Assembly (NCBI GenBank): GCA_964437445.1
Contig: CAYTGR010000081.1
Location: forward strand, 1 to 13,934
Length of the DNA stretch: 13,934 nucleotides
Source of the DNA: CAYTGR01 sp964437445
GTDB taxonomy: Bacteria > Chloroflexota > Anaerolineae > B4-G1 > SLSP01
Direction: 5' to 3'
Shown in pieces: positions 8,701 to 13,934 of the stretch; position 1 is the stretch's first letter; each line of letters begins with the position of its first letter. The position numbers and the translations under genes were made by a program. A model generated the notes under the pieces. The model ran no database searches and had not been told where the DNA came from. It saw only the letters and a list, made by a program, of their open reading frames with translations.

Positions 8701-9197
8701 ACGGCGTAGAGGGTGAGGACACCGAAGAGGGCCACGAATACTTCGTTGCGGACGTAGCGCCCGTAGAAAAGCATGAAGGGCGAGACCAGGAAGAGCAGTC
8801 CGGCGCAGAGCGCACCGGTGCGGCCCAGGTAGCGCCGGAACAGGAAGAGGACGGCGATGATCGTCGCCACACTGAAGAGCGCGGCCGGGATGCGGGCGCT
8901 GAAGTCGCTGTCGCCGAACAGGAAGTAGGAGAGCGCCAGCAGATGGAATTGCAGCGGGCCGTGCGTCACCGGGCTGTGGCTGTAGCCGCGGCCCAGATAG
9001 AGATCAAAGGCCGGCGCCACGTGGTTGACCTCGTCGTGGCTCATTCCCCGCCAGCCGAGGCCGATGAAGCGACTGGCCAGGGCCGCCATTAAAAGGCCGG
9101 CGATGCACAGCCATTCCCACTGGCGGGCCGACAGCGGTCCTAAACTGTAGCGCTTTGATGGGAGAACGGGGGGTGGTTCCATTTCCATGAATTCCAT
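5793..9197 (-). CDS. GT-C glycosyltransferase (TIGR03663/Agl23-like) fused to an NHL beta-propeller
   Basis: 1134 residues, starting at ATG 9197 with AAGGAG 9 bases upstream. A first helix (about 28-48) leads to an extracytoplasmic loop with the GT-C acidic pair D55-E56 (MSHDEVNH), then SPVTHGPLQFHLLALSY (75-91), RNEVF (150-154) and the TKETSYIY motif (191-198). These match the family named TIGR03663, flippase activity-associated protein Agl23, a relative of PMT/GT39 enzymes that use lipid-linked sugars. About 12 hydrophobic segments run to residue 620. A soluble extracytoplasmic domain (about 625-800) and a Pro/Thr linker (803-816) follow. Residues 840-1120 hold six NHL-type repeats (e.g. 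LYVADSLNHRIQHF, VYVADTWNYRVQRF, VFVADTGNKRVVVF, VYVADTWNWRVQVF), enough for a complete six-bladed propeller. Donor and acceptor are not predictable. No operon partner is adjacent: a 188-bp gap lies downstream and 510 bp upstream. Confidence 0.85.
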   Translation of the reverse strand: MEFMEMEPPPVLPSKRYSLGPLSARQWEWLCIAGLLMAALASRFIGLGWRGMSHDEVNHVAPAFDLYLGRGYSHSPVTHGPLQFHLLALSYFLFGDSDFSARIPAALFSVATIIAVLFLFRRYLGRTGALCAGLLFLVSPFMLFYGRYVRNEVFVALFGVLTLYAVLHYFEKGDHGSMTLLTLATALHFTTKETSYIYAAELLLFLGLVFLQSSLKLAWPRRSQRILFESLILLALLLLFTALGVAFINTRNAKAPAATPAAVTLPPTAPSPKVEVLLFGAAVIAGLAALVIMARALGWPVLRAQRSFDLLILIGTLVLPLLSAFPLKLLGWDPLDYSATGLIHTGLVVAALAGLAAGVGLWWQPRLWLRNAALFYGIFTVLYTTFFTNGPGFFSGLVGALGYWLAQQGVELGQQPLYYYALLQLPMYEYLPLIGTLLALYFALHDRRFATPPGVAPATPPADFPLQSQPVPTLTLLLYWFLISLVAFSLAGERMPWLTVHITLPLLLSAGWGLGYLIDTTPWRALLNRQGALALLLTPFFFASAGMTVGSLILGGRSLQSGVAVPIQPVTTLIVALPSALLSGWGIFKALQSWAPASILRLMVATFFAGLIVLTGRTAYRASFVNYDEPTEYLLYAHGARGAKDLLTQVEEIGRRTGQGQNLVVAYDSYSRYPFWWYLRHYPNQRSFGEQPSRDLYGSDLIIVGESNYGKLDSIVKDDYIYFEYLRLVWPNQDYNHLTWERIRYALTHPLLLQAIFNIWLNRDYTLYAQVAYDPPTSVDKLPYTNRMRLYIRQDIASRMGYAPTATVPAPVQPDPYVAQALPLQPDLVIGQSGTAPGSLQAPRGLAIAPDGSLYVADSLNHRIQHFAPNGALLHVWGTFADQARGGAPGGTFNEPWSVAVAPDGTVYVADTWNYRVQRFTATGQFLQQWGHQGQDGSPDAFWGPRGIAVDAEGRVFVADTGNKRVVVFTANGDYLAQFGSPGVELGNLDEPVGIAVNAQGRVYVADTWNWRVQVFVPIFASQLSGYTPLTAWDIFGWSEQTPDNRAFVALDPAGNLYVTDPGGYRVLKFNADGAYLLSWGAYSTQADGFGLPAGVAVDQEGHVWISDAGNHRLLRFTLASATPLPQNNDPTAP

Positions 9198-9253
9198 GAA
9201 GAAACACTCCTTGCCGGAGGATGGTTAAGTTGAGTTACGCTTCGTTTAACGTC

Positions 9254-9360
9254 CTGGCGTTCACCAGCGGTGGGATGAAAACGTGAGCAGTGAGCAGAAA
9301 ACAGGAACTTCTACCTGCTGCTCTCTGCTCACTCCTTAACTGGTTTCTATTTTCAGAGGA
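9254..9360. repeat. Tandem intergenic repeat, unit 1 (107 bp)
   Basis: Starts CTGGCGTTCACCAGC and ends TTTCTATTTTCAGAGGA, as does unit 2 at 9373-9490 (offset 119 bp). Inside, 7-mers GTGAGCA, GTGAGCA, GAAAACA (9283-9303) face inverted 7-mers GTGAGCA, GAGAGCA (minus strand, 9332-9319). This gives a 15-bp stem with one mismatch (9283-9297 with 9318-9332) and a 20-nt loop. Confidence 0.8.
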
Positions 9361-9372
9361 ATTCCTCATGAA

Positions 9373-9490
9373 CTGGCGTTCACCAGCAGGGGGATGAAAA
9401 TGTGAGCAGTGAGCGGTAAGCAGGAAACAGGCACTTCTGCTACTGCTCTCTGCTCACTACTTAACTTAACTGGTTTCTATTTTCAAAGGA
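9373..9490. repeat. Tandem intergenic repeat, unit 2 (118 bp)
   Basis: Same organisation as unit 1: CTGGCGTTCACCAGC at the start and TGGTTTCTATTTTCA at the end. The 7-mer run is longer: GTGAGCA, GTGAGCG, GTAAGCA, GGAAACA, GGCACTT (9402-9436). It abuts inverted 7-mers on the minus strand (9457-9437). The stem 9402-9416/9443-9457 has one mismatch and one G-T pair. TTAAC is duplicated at 9461-9470, where unit 1 has one copy. Confidence 0.8.
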
Positions 9491-9527
9491 GCTGCTGCCT
9501 CCCGGTGAGCACCACTCAGGCTATGAC

Positions 9528-9563
9528 AGACGTAGGCCAAGCCATGGGGCTCAGCCTACGTCT
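9528..9563. other. Composite hairpin with symmetric internal loop
   Basis: A 10-bp perfect stem (AGACGTAGGC 9528-9537 with GCCTACGTCT 9554-9563), then CA facing CA, then a 4-bp stem (AGCC 9540-9543 with GGCT 9548-9551) around ATGG. No T run follows on either strand, so it is not a standard terminator. It lies at or just after the start point expected from the adjacent -10 box. It could be a regulator-binding site or a leader RNA structure. Confidence 0.6.
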
Positions 9564-9591
9564 ATTATACCAGGTAAGACGCTGCTGACTA
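9564..9591 (-). promoter_or_regulatory. Possible promoter for the glycosyltransferase gene
   Basis: On the minus strand a perfect TATAAT (9569-9564) lies 16 bases after TAGTCA (9591-9586), a 4-of-6 match to TTGACA. It points towards the gene starting at 9197. Start of transcription would fall near 9557, inside the hairpin at 9528-9563. Confidence 0.4.
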
Positions 9592-9649
9592 TTCCGCAGC
9601 CTGATGCTTGTGCTTCTGATTTAACCCCAGTGGCTACCTTTTCTCTTTT

Positions 9650-9670
9650 GACCGTAGACCGCAGACCACC
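9650..9670 (+). repeat. Short heptanucleotide tract, GACCNNN type
   Basis: Three consecutive 7-mers: GACCGTA, GACCGCA, GACCACC. It is the same type as the tracts at 4509-4543 and 12560-12587, and lies downstream of the DUF885 gene stop. Too short to be certain on its own. Confidence 0.4.
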
Positions 9671-9707
9671 TGTTCCGCCGGGTGAGCGGGGCCTCAGCCT
9701 GGACTGT

Positions 9708-12503
9708 TCAGGGCTGGCTGAGGGGCAAGGTGAAGGTATGGGCCGGTTCGTATTGCTGGTGCATAGCGATGGTGACTACGCCGGTGCTGAGGCCGTAGAC
9801 GACCGACCATTGTGTCCCTTCCTGCGCCACCTGTGAAAGCAGCTTCAGAGCCCCGGCAGCAGTGAGCCGGCCGCCGGTGGCGGTTAGCTCAGCGTTGAGC
9901 CGGTCGTAGCGCCAGCATTCGCCCGTGGGGGCGTCGCCGGCGGCGGCACGCAGGAAGTTGGTCGCTTGATGCCAGGGTTGCTCGTTGGGAATGAGCACGA
10001 CCTGCCCGGCGTAAAATTCCACCAGCGTGGCGTAGCCGCTCCGGTCGGCGATCAGGTAATGCAGCGGCGGGCCGCCGTCCCAGTCAATGTTGTACTGTTG
10101 GAGTAGCGCCACTGCCTCTGCTACCGTGGATGCATGATCCAGCACCTCACGCATCACCGCCAGCGAGTCCAGCGTCGGTTTGGTCGGGTCGGCCGGAACG
10201 TTGTCCGCCGGCACGGCGGCCATGCCGATTGCCAGCCCGGTCTCGTTCATGCCGTCAAAGGGCAGGGCGGGCGCACCTAATAACTCCTGCCGCTCGGCCA
10301 GCGGTAGGGTGGCCAGCTGCTTGACTTTGTCGGCGTCCACCAGGTAGGCGATATCCACGCTGGAGATAGAGGCGTAGCCGTCGGGCGGGTCGGTGTAGAG
10401 CAGGAGCGCCGGGCTGTAATCCCAATCAAAGTTCCGCCCGTAGAGCCGGCTGGCCGGATCACCCAGGGCTGCGAAGAGCGAGCAGGCCCAGGCTGGTGGC
10501 GGGGAGGCGGTCGTGGAGCGGCGATCACCGGTGCCGCTCTGGACATAGTCACCGTAGTAGTGCATTGTGTAAAGCGGATAATCGTCCACCTGCGTCAGGC
10601 TGGCGAGGGTTTGGATTTCAGCGGTTGTGAGGCCGGCGACTTTGGCCTGTTCCGTGGCGATGTACTCATCCACCAGGCGCTCCAGGAGTTCCAGCGGCAC
10701 GCTTCCGTTCCCCAGCACGACGGTGTGGAAAGCCCGGAGGTCAAAGCGGTCGCCCAACGCGGCCTGCGCTTGCGCGCGCAGTTCCAGCAGCTTCATCCGG
10801 CCGATGTAGTAGGAGGTGGCCTGCCCCGGCATGACGAGATAGCGCGCCACTTCGTATTCTGCGCCGCCCCGTCCCAGTGCGCCACTCTCTACCAGGTAAT
10901 CCACGGCCTGCTGGTAGGTCCACTTTTGGGCATGGAGGCCGGTATCCACGACCAACCGCGCGGCCCGGTACAGATCGCTGCGCAGCCGGCCGATGTCGCC
11001 GTAGGGATCGCCGTCAAAGTAGCCCAATTCCGCCATCAAATCCTGCGCGTAGAGCGCCCAGCCCTCCACGTAGCCATCAAACGTCACGAGGGTGCGAAAC
11101 CGGGGCAGGTCCAGCTCTTGCGCCCACGCGATCTGGAGGTGGTGCCCCGGAACCGTTTCGTGATGCACCAACGTGGCAATTCCCAAACGAGCTTGAATCC
11201 CTTCCACGTTGGCGTAGAAAGCGCCGGGACGGGAGCCGTCTAAGGCCGGTGGGATGTAGTAGCCGCCGACCGGATCGGCTTTGATGATGACGGAGGCGGC
11301 CGGCTGGTGATCAAAAGCCGGCGCGCTGGCGGTTTGGGCCTCCTGGAGGGCCTGCTCGTAGGCCCGCAGGATTTCCGGCCCCTGCACGTAACCGCCTTCC
11401 TCCGCCGCGCGCGCCAGGGAGGTGGTGAGTGCTTCGTCGGCGGGATAGCCCAGTTGCGTGAACCGGGTGCGCAGTTCTGCCTGGAGGCGGGCGACCTCTT
11501 GCAGGCCGAGGGTGTGAATTTGATCGGCGGTCAGGTCGGTGGTGGTGTAATGGCGCAACAGGTAAGCGTAGTAGGCATCGCCGTGGGGCAATTTCCAGAT
11601 CCCGGCATCGTTGGTGGCAACCGTCTCCAGATGTGCTAAGTATTGCACCAATTGTTGGTAAGCCGGCAGCACCGATGTTTGGATCTCCTGCTCTGCTTGG
11701 GCCAGAAGCGCTTGCTGTTCCTCGGCGCTGAGGTCCGCCAGCGCATTGACCTTGTCGCGGAAGGCGGTGTAATAGATTGTCTGGCGAGGCGCCTGGGCGG
11801 CCGTGGCGCGCAAGTCGCTTAGAGTCCAGGTGATCAAGAAGCGTGGCAGGATGACGCCGGCCGCCTCGCGCCGTTGGAGGCCGGCCAACAGCTGCTCAAA
11901 CTTGGTATCCACCTCCCCCAGCCGGGTGAGGTAGTCCTGCGCTTCCTGCCGGTTACGCACGGCGTGCAGGTCGGAGAAAAAGCGTTCCAGTTGGGTGGGG
12001 ATGCTGTTGATGAACTGGTTGACCGGGTAGTCTAATTCAGCAAAGGGCTGGCCGCGTACAGCATCGTCCAGGTACCAGGCGTAGACCTCGGCCGAGATCT
12101 GTGCTTCGGGTGGCAGAGCCGTCCAATCATAGGTACGCAGCTGGTCCAGCGTGGTCTTTTCCAGCGCTTGCGTCTCTTGCACGTAAGCGGCGGAAATATC
12201 GGTGAGGTGCGCTCCTGGGAGCCTCAGGGTCTCTGCCAGCCCCAGTTCAATCACCCCTTCGGGGTCGCGCAGCAGGAGTTGATTGAAGGAATCCTCAAAG
12301 AAGGTTGCCAGGTCCGGTCCCGGTTTGGGCAACACGGTTGGCGGCGGCAGAGGCGTTGCGGCGGGCGGGGACTCCGTCACGGCAGCCGGTGAGGGGGACC
12401 TGGAGGGCGACGGTGTGACCGAAGGCGGGGTGGGAACGCACGCCGCCACTATCAGGCAAAGCAACCCGATCATAGCCACCAGGCTGCGCGTGAAAGGTTT
12501 CAT
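9708..12503 (-). CDS. Lipoprotein fusing a DUF885 peptidase-like domain to an Ntn-hydrolase domain
   Basis: 931 residues, ATG at 12503 with AAGGAGG 5 bases upstream. The signal peptide ends in a lipobox (VAAC, C22), then a Pro/Ser/Thr stalk (23-62). Residues 65-620 match DUF885 (PF05960): HETVPGHH (448-455) and YVEGWALY (478-485) give a gluzincin-like zinc site (H448, E449, H454, probably E480). Residues 636-931 look like an AAT/C45 or linear-amide-hydrolase Ntn domain: DDYPLYTMHYYGDY (640-653), predicted nucleophile C674 (AWACSLFAAL), GRNFDWD (689-695) and ATNF (847-850). The protein would be exported and lipid-anchored, and would act on peptides and small amides; substrates are unknown. Ntn enzymes need a free N-terminal nucleophile, so cleavage after A673 is expected if the domain is active. 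The two membrane-protein genes upstream may be cotranscribed (112-bp gap). There is no clear terminator after the stop, only an 8-bp inverted repeat (9692-9699 with 9716-9723). Confidence 0.85.
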   Translation of the reverse strand: MKPFTRSLVAMIGLLCLIVAACVPTPPSVTPSPSRSPSPAAVTESPPAATPLPPPTVLPKPGPDLATFFEDSFNQLLLRDPEGVIELGLAETLRLPGAHLTDISAAYVQETQALEKTTLDQLRTYDWTALPPEAQISAEVYAWYLDDAVRGQPFAELDYPVNQFINSIPTQLERFFSDLHAVRNRQEAQDYLTRLGEVDTKFEQLLAGLQRREAAGVILPRFLITWTLSDLRATAAQAPRQTIYYTAFRDKVNALADLSAEEQQALLAQAEQEIQTSVLPAYQQLVQYLAHLETVATNDAGIWKLPHGDAYYAYLLRHYTTTDLTADQIHTLGLQEVARLQAELRTRFTQLGYPADEALTTSLARAAEEGGYVQGPEILRAYEQALQEAQTASAPAFDHQPAASVIIKADPVGGYYIPPALDGSRPGAFYANVEGIQARLGIATLVHHETVPGHHLQIAWAQELDLPRFRTLVTFDGYVEGWALYAQDLMAELGYFDGDPYGDIGRLRSDLYRAARLVVDTGLHAQKWTYQQAVDYLVESGALGRGGAEYEVARYLVMPGQATSYYIGRMKLLELRAQAQAALGDRFDLRAFHTVVLGNGSVPLELLERLVDEYIATEQAKVAGLTTAEIQTLASLTQVDDYPLYTMHYYGDYVQSGTGDRRSTTASPPPAWACSLFAALGDPASRLYGRNFDWDYSPALLLYTDPPDGYASISSVDIAYLVDADKVKQLATLPLAERQELLGAPALPFDGMNETGLAIGMAAVPADNVPADPTKPTLDSLAVMREVLDHASTVAEAVALLQQYNIDWDGGPPLHYLIADRSGYATLVEFYAGQVVLIPNEQPWHQATNFLRAAAGDAPTGECWRYDRLNAELTATGGRLTAAGALKLLSQVAQEGTQWSVVYGLSTGVVTIAMHQQYEPAHTFTLPLSQP

Positions 12504-12559
12504 GGCCTCCTCCTTGGAGGAATAGTTTTCAGTTGCTCAGCGTATCCTTCACCTTAGTG

Positions 12560-12587
12560 GGTGGTCTGTCGTCCGTGGTCTGTGGCC
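12560..12587 (-). repeat. Heptanucleotide tract, GACCACN type
   Basis: On the minus strand four 7-mers run in phase: GGCCACA, GACCACG, GACGACA, GACCACC, preceded by a degenerate GACCAAGA. It lies downstream of the four-helix protein stop, within the 112-bp gap before the DUF885 gene. It shares ACAGACCACGGACGAC with 4527-4542. Confidence 0.6.
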
Positions 12588-12615
12588 TCTTGGTCCAGGC
12601 AACCGCCCGCACGGA

Positions 12616-13344
12616 TCAAACATTGGTGACCAGGCTGGCGATGGCCACGACCATCATCAGGATGGTGACCGCAAAAACGAGCACGCCAATCAACCAGGCG
12701 CCGAGCAGGCTGACGATCATCCCAACCAGCACCAGGGCCGCCGTCATTGCCAGCATCCGCGCGACGTTGCAGGCCGAGCCGCTTAACGGCCGCCGGGCCT
12801 TGAACCAGAGGCCGCCGCCCAACGCCATGCCGAGCCAGGCGACCAGCCAGGCCAGCGCCAGCTGCAAGCCGCCGGGAAAGCCCGCCAGCGGTGTCACCAG
12901 GATGCCGCAAGTGCCGGCCCGCGCCGGGAACGGCGTATAGCCAAAGAGAAAAACACGGGCCAGGATCCAGGAACCCCAGACTGCGTCCTCGGCAGTGACC
13001 GTCCAGGTGAGGCGCTGGGTCTCGCCCGGGGCGATCGTCACCCGCCGGGTCTCTTCGCGCACCAGCGAGAGGTACTTCTCGGCGATGTGCGTACGCACGG
13101 TGCGCTCCGTCGGCCGGTCCAGCGGATTAGAGACCGCCAGCGCCACGGTCCCGGTTTCGGCCACACTGATCGCTACCGGGCAGTGCAAATTGAGCCGGTG
13201 CTCGGCGTTCATGGATGAATCAAAGTGCGCCGCTTCCAGGTCGCCCCAGAGGGTCAGCCCGTATAAGAGCGTTCCCAGCAGCGCACCTCCTGCAAACAGC
13301 ACGATTCCGCAAAAAATGGCCCAATGCTTGTTTTTCACGATCAT
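12616..13344 (-). CDS. Four-helix membrane protein of unknown function
   Basis: 242 residues, not recognised. One N-terminal helix (8-32) is followed by an outside domain (about 35-155) with beta-rich character. It includes VALAVSNPLDRPTERTV and APGETQRLTWTV, a pattern seen in Ig-like folds, and two cysteines (C55, C146) that could pair. Three helices follow (159-181, 196-216, 218-238) and the protein ends VTNV. The predicted topology is a loop of about 120 residues outside, held by helices on both sides. The start at 13344 is preceded by GGAGG only at 15 bases, so translation may be coupled to the small gene 34 bases upstream, or the start may be slightly misplaced. Gene order suggests one operon with 13379-13582 and perhaps the DUF885 lipoprotein. 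No function can be given. Confidence 0.75.
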   Translation of the reverse strand: MIVKNKHWAIFCGIVLFAGGALLGTLLYGLTLWGDLEAAHFDSSMNAEHRLNLHCPVAISVAETGTVALAVSNPLDRPTERTVRTHIAEKYLSLVREETRRVTIAPGETQRLTWTVTAEDAVWGSWILARVFLFGYTPFPARAGTCGILVTPLAGFPGGLQLALAWLVAWLGMALGGGLWFKARRPLSGSACNVARMLAMTAALVLVGMIVSLLGAWLIGVLVFAVTILMMVVAIASLVTNV

Positions 13345-13378
13345 CGCTGGCTGGCCTGGCCTCCATGAAAGAGGGGAC

Positions 13379-13582
13379 TTAATGTGATTTTCTCCGCCGG
13401 CTAACGTAGAGGGCTGACCCCAGGACCCCCAGAATCAGCCCCGAGATAGAGGCGGCGTAGGAAAGAAAGCTCAGCCAGAAGCTGGAATCCACCACTCTGA
13501 GCACCATCAGGAAAGGCCCGATAAAGCCAAACACTACCAGGAAGAAGCCAAGCACAATCATTTTGGTCGGTTGGATTAACAT
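13379..13582 (-). CDS. Small two-helix membrane protein of unknown function
   Basis: 67 residues from ATG 13582, which has AGGTGA 4 bases upstream. An in-frame ATG at 13660 would add 26 residues with an atypical, Trp/Ser-rich sequence and lacks a comparable ribosome site, so I prefer 13582. Two hydrophobic helices (8-29 and 37-60) are joined by a short loop, and the positive tail SRRRKSH suggests both ends inside. It contains Gly-rich helix-packing patterns (SGLILGVLGSALY). It is followed 34 bases later by the four-helix protein, so it is probably the first gene of that operon. Function unknown. Confidence 0.7.
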   Translation of the reverse strand: MLIQPTKMIVLGFFLVVFGFIGPFLMVLRVVDSSFWLSFLSYAASISGLILGVLGSALYVSRRRKSH

Positions 13583-13669
13583 TGTATCACCTGCTTCGTA
13601 AACGAGGATCAAGCGCGCGCTCCAGGGCCATGCCGACCAACAGGAAGGCCCGGTCAACATTAACAGTAC

Positions 13670-13692
13670 TACCGGCTCGCTTGAGCCCGGTA
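13670..13692. other. Short inverted repeat upstream of the small membrane protein
   Basis: TACCGGCTC (13670-13678) pairs with GAGCCCGGTA (13683-13692), with one bulged base and a 4-nt loop. It sits 5 bases from the hairpin at 13698-13738, so the two form a pair of stem-loops in the leader or upstream region of the 13582 gene. It has no T run. Confidence 0.45.
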
Positions 13693-13697
13693 ACTAA

Positions 13698-13738
13698 AGA
13701 TCGCAGGCCGCCTGTTTGCTCTCAGTTGCCTGCGATCT
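13698..13738 (-). terminator. Possible terminator of the ABC transporter unit
   Basis: A perfect 11-bp stem (AGATCGCAGGC 13698-13708 with GCCTGCGATCT 13728-13738) with a 19-nt loop lies 53 bases after the ABC ATPase stop on the minus strand. It is followed by TTAG, so the descending arm ends TCTTTAG. The T run is weak and the loop long; it could instead be a regulatory hairpin for the gene at 13582. Confidence 0.4.
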
Positions 13739-13791
13739 ATCGTGTCTGGCCTCAAGGCTGGTTCGTTTGCACTGTTCAGGATTTATAAGCC

Positions 13792-13934
13792 CTATTTTTG
13801 ATATAACCAGCACTCCACCAGGTGGTCCGGTTCCGGCTCAAAATCCGGCGGGACCTGCACATCGCACAGGCCTTTGATTATGTGAGAGCAGCGTGGATGG
13901 AAACGGCACCCAGGCGGCGGCTTGACCAGGCTGG
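13792..13934 (-). CDS. Opp/Dpp-type ABC transporter ATP-binding protein, C-terminal end
   Basis: Only the last 46 codons are in the window (first full codon at 13932); the rest lies beyond the right edge. They read SLVKPPPGCRFHPRCSHIIK, then GLCDVQVPPDFEPEPDHLVE and CWLYQK before the stop. The pattern PGCRFHPRC...C...P......H.V.CW is the C-terminal extension (oligo_HPY type) of oligopeptide/dipeptide ABC ATPases, such as those of OppD/OppF and DppD/DppF. The ATP-binding motifs are outside the window. The protein would drive import of peptides or related solutes from the cytoplasmic side of the membrane. It appears to be the last gene of its unit, because a hairpin and another gene with its own ribosome site follow. 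Confidence 0.85.
   Translation of the reverse strand, partial: SLVKPPPGCRFHPRCSHIIKGLCDVQVPPDFEPEPDHLVECWLYQK

Larger units (their letters stand above)
9198..9707. other. 510-bp non-coding region upstream of the glycosyltransferase gene
   Basis: No credible gene on either strand. It holds two tandem ~110-bp repeat units (9254-9490), a composite hairpin (9528-9563), a possible minus-strand promoter (9564-9591) and a short heptanucleotide tract (9650-9670). If the promoter is real, the glycosyltransferase mRNA has a leader of about 360 bases containing both repeat units and the hairpin. Confidence 0.7.

Noticed and set aside
9254..9490. CRISPR-like array
   Set aside because: Only two units, each over 100 bp with internal inverted repeats and 12 bases between them; no repeat-spacer pattern.
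13583..13660. 26-residue N-terminal extension of the small membrane protein
   Set aside because: Unlike a membrane-protein N-terminus and without a ribosome site; the ATG at 13582 has AGGTGA at good spacing.

Overview
The window is GC-rich, densely coded bacterial DNA with seven genes or gene parts, all of them exported, membrane or surface proteins apart from a von Willebrand factor A (VWA) protein and an ABC-transporter ATPase. The best guess for the source is Chloroflexota (Anaerolineae or a related class), probably from a metagenome. The reasons are a glycosyltransferase of the TIGR03663/Agl23-like type, long surface proteins with DUF11-like domains, a lipoprotein with a Pro/Ser/Thr-rich stalk, and heptanucleotide repeat tracts between genes. 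This is a family-level impression, not a computed assignment. No rRNA, tRNA, CRISPR array or insertion sequence was seen.

Layout: 1-2928 (+) is the C-terminal part of a giant surface protein (DUF11-like, Big-1-like and two tandem ~237-residue modules, then a membrane tail), closed by a strong hairpin terminator. 3111-4505 (+) is a cytoplasmic zinc-ribbon plus VWA protein. It converges on 4576-5604 (-), a YdjM/DUF457-like membrane metal-dependent hydrolase. 5793-9197 (-) is a GT-C glycosyltransferase of the Agl23-like family fused to a six-repeat NHL beta-propeller. A 510-bp non-coding region (9198-9707) follows, with two tandem ~110-bp repeat units, a composite hairpin and a possible promoter. 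9708-12503 (-) is a lipoprotein joining a DUF885 zinc peptidase-like domain to an Ntn-hydrolase (AAT/C45-like) domain. Upstream of it, probably in one operon, lie a four-helix membrane protein (12616-13344) and a 67-residue two-helix membrane protein (13379-13582). The right edge holds the C-terminus of an Opp/Dpp-type ABC ATPase (13792-13934, -).

The common theme is the cell envelope: surface decoration (DUF11 protein), probable lipid-linked sugar transfer (GT-C), peptide/amide hydrolysis outside the membrane (DUF885-Ntn lipoprotein) and possibly peptide uptake (Opp/Dpp). That the peptidase feeds the transporter is inference from proximity.

The two most notable observations are (i) the DUF885-Ntn fusion, whose predicted nucleophile Cys674 is internal and preceded by Ala-Trp-Ala, so activation would need cleavage after residue 673, and (ii) short heptanucleotide-period tracts (GACCACN and GTGAGCA types) in several intergenic regions, resembling in form the STRR repeats known from cyanobacteria.
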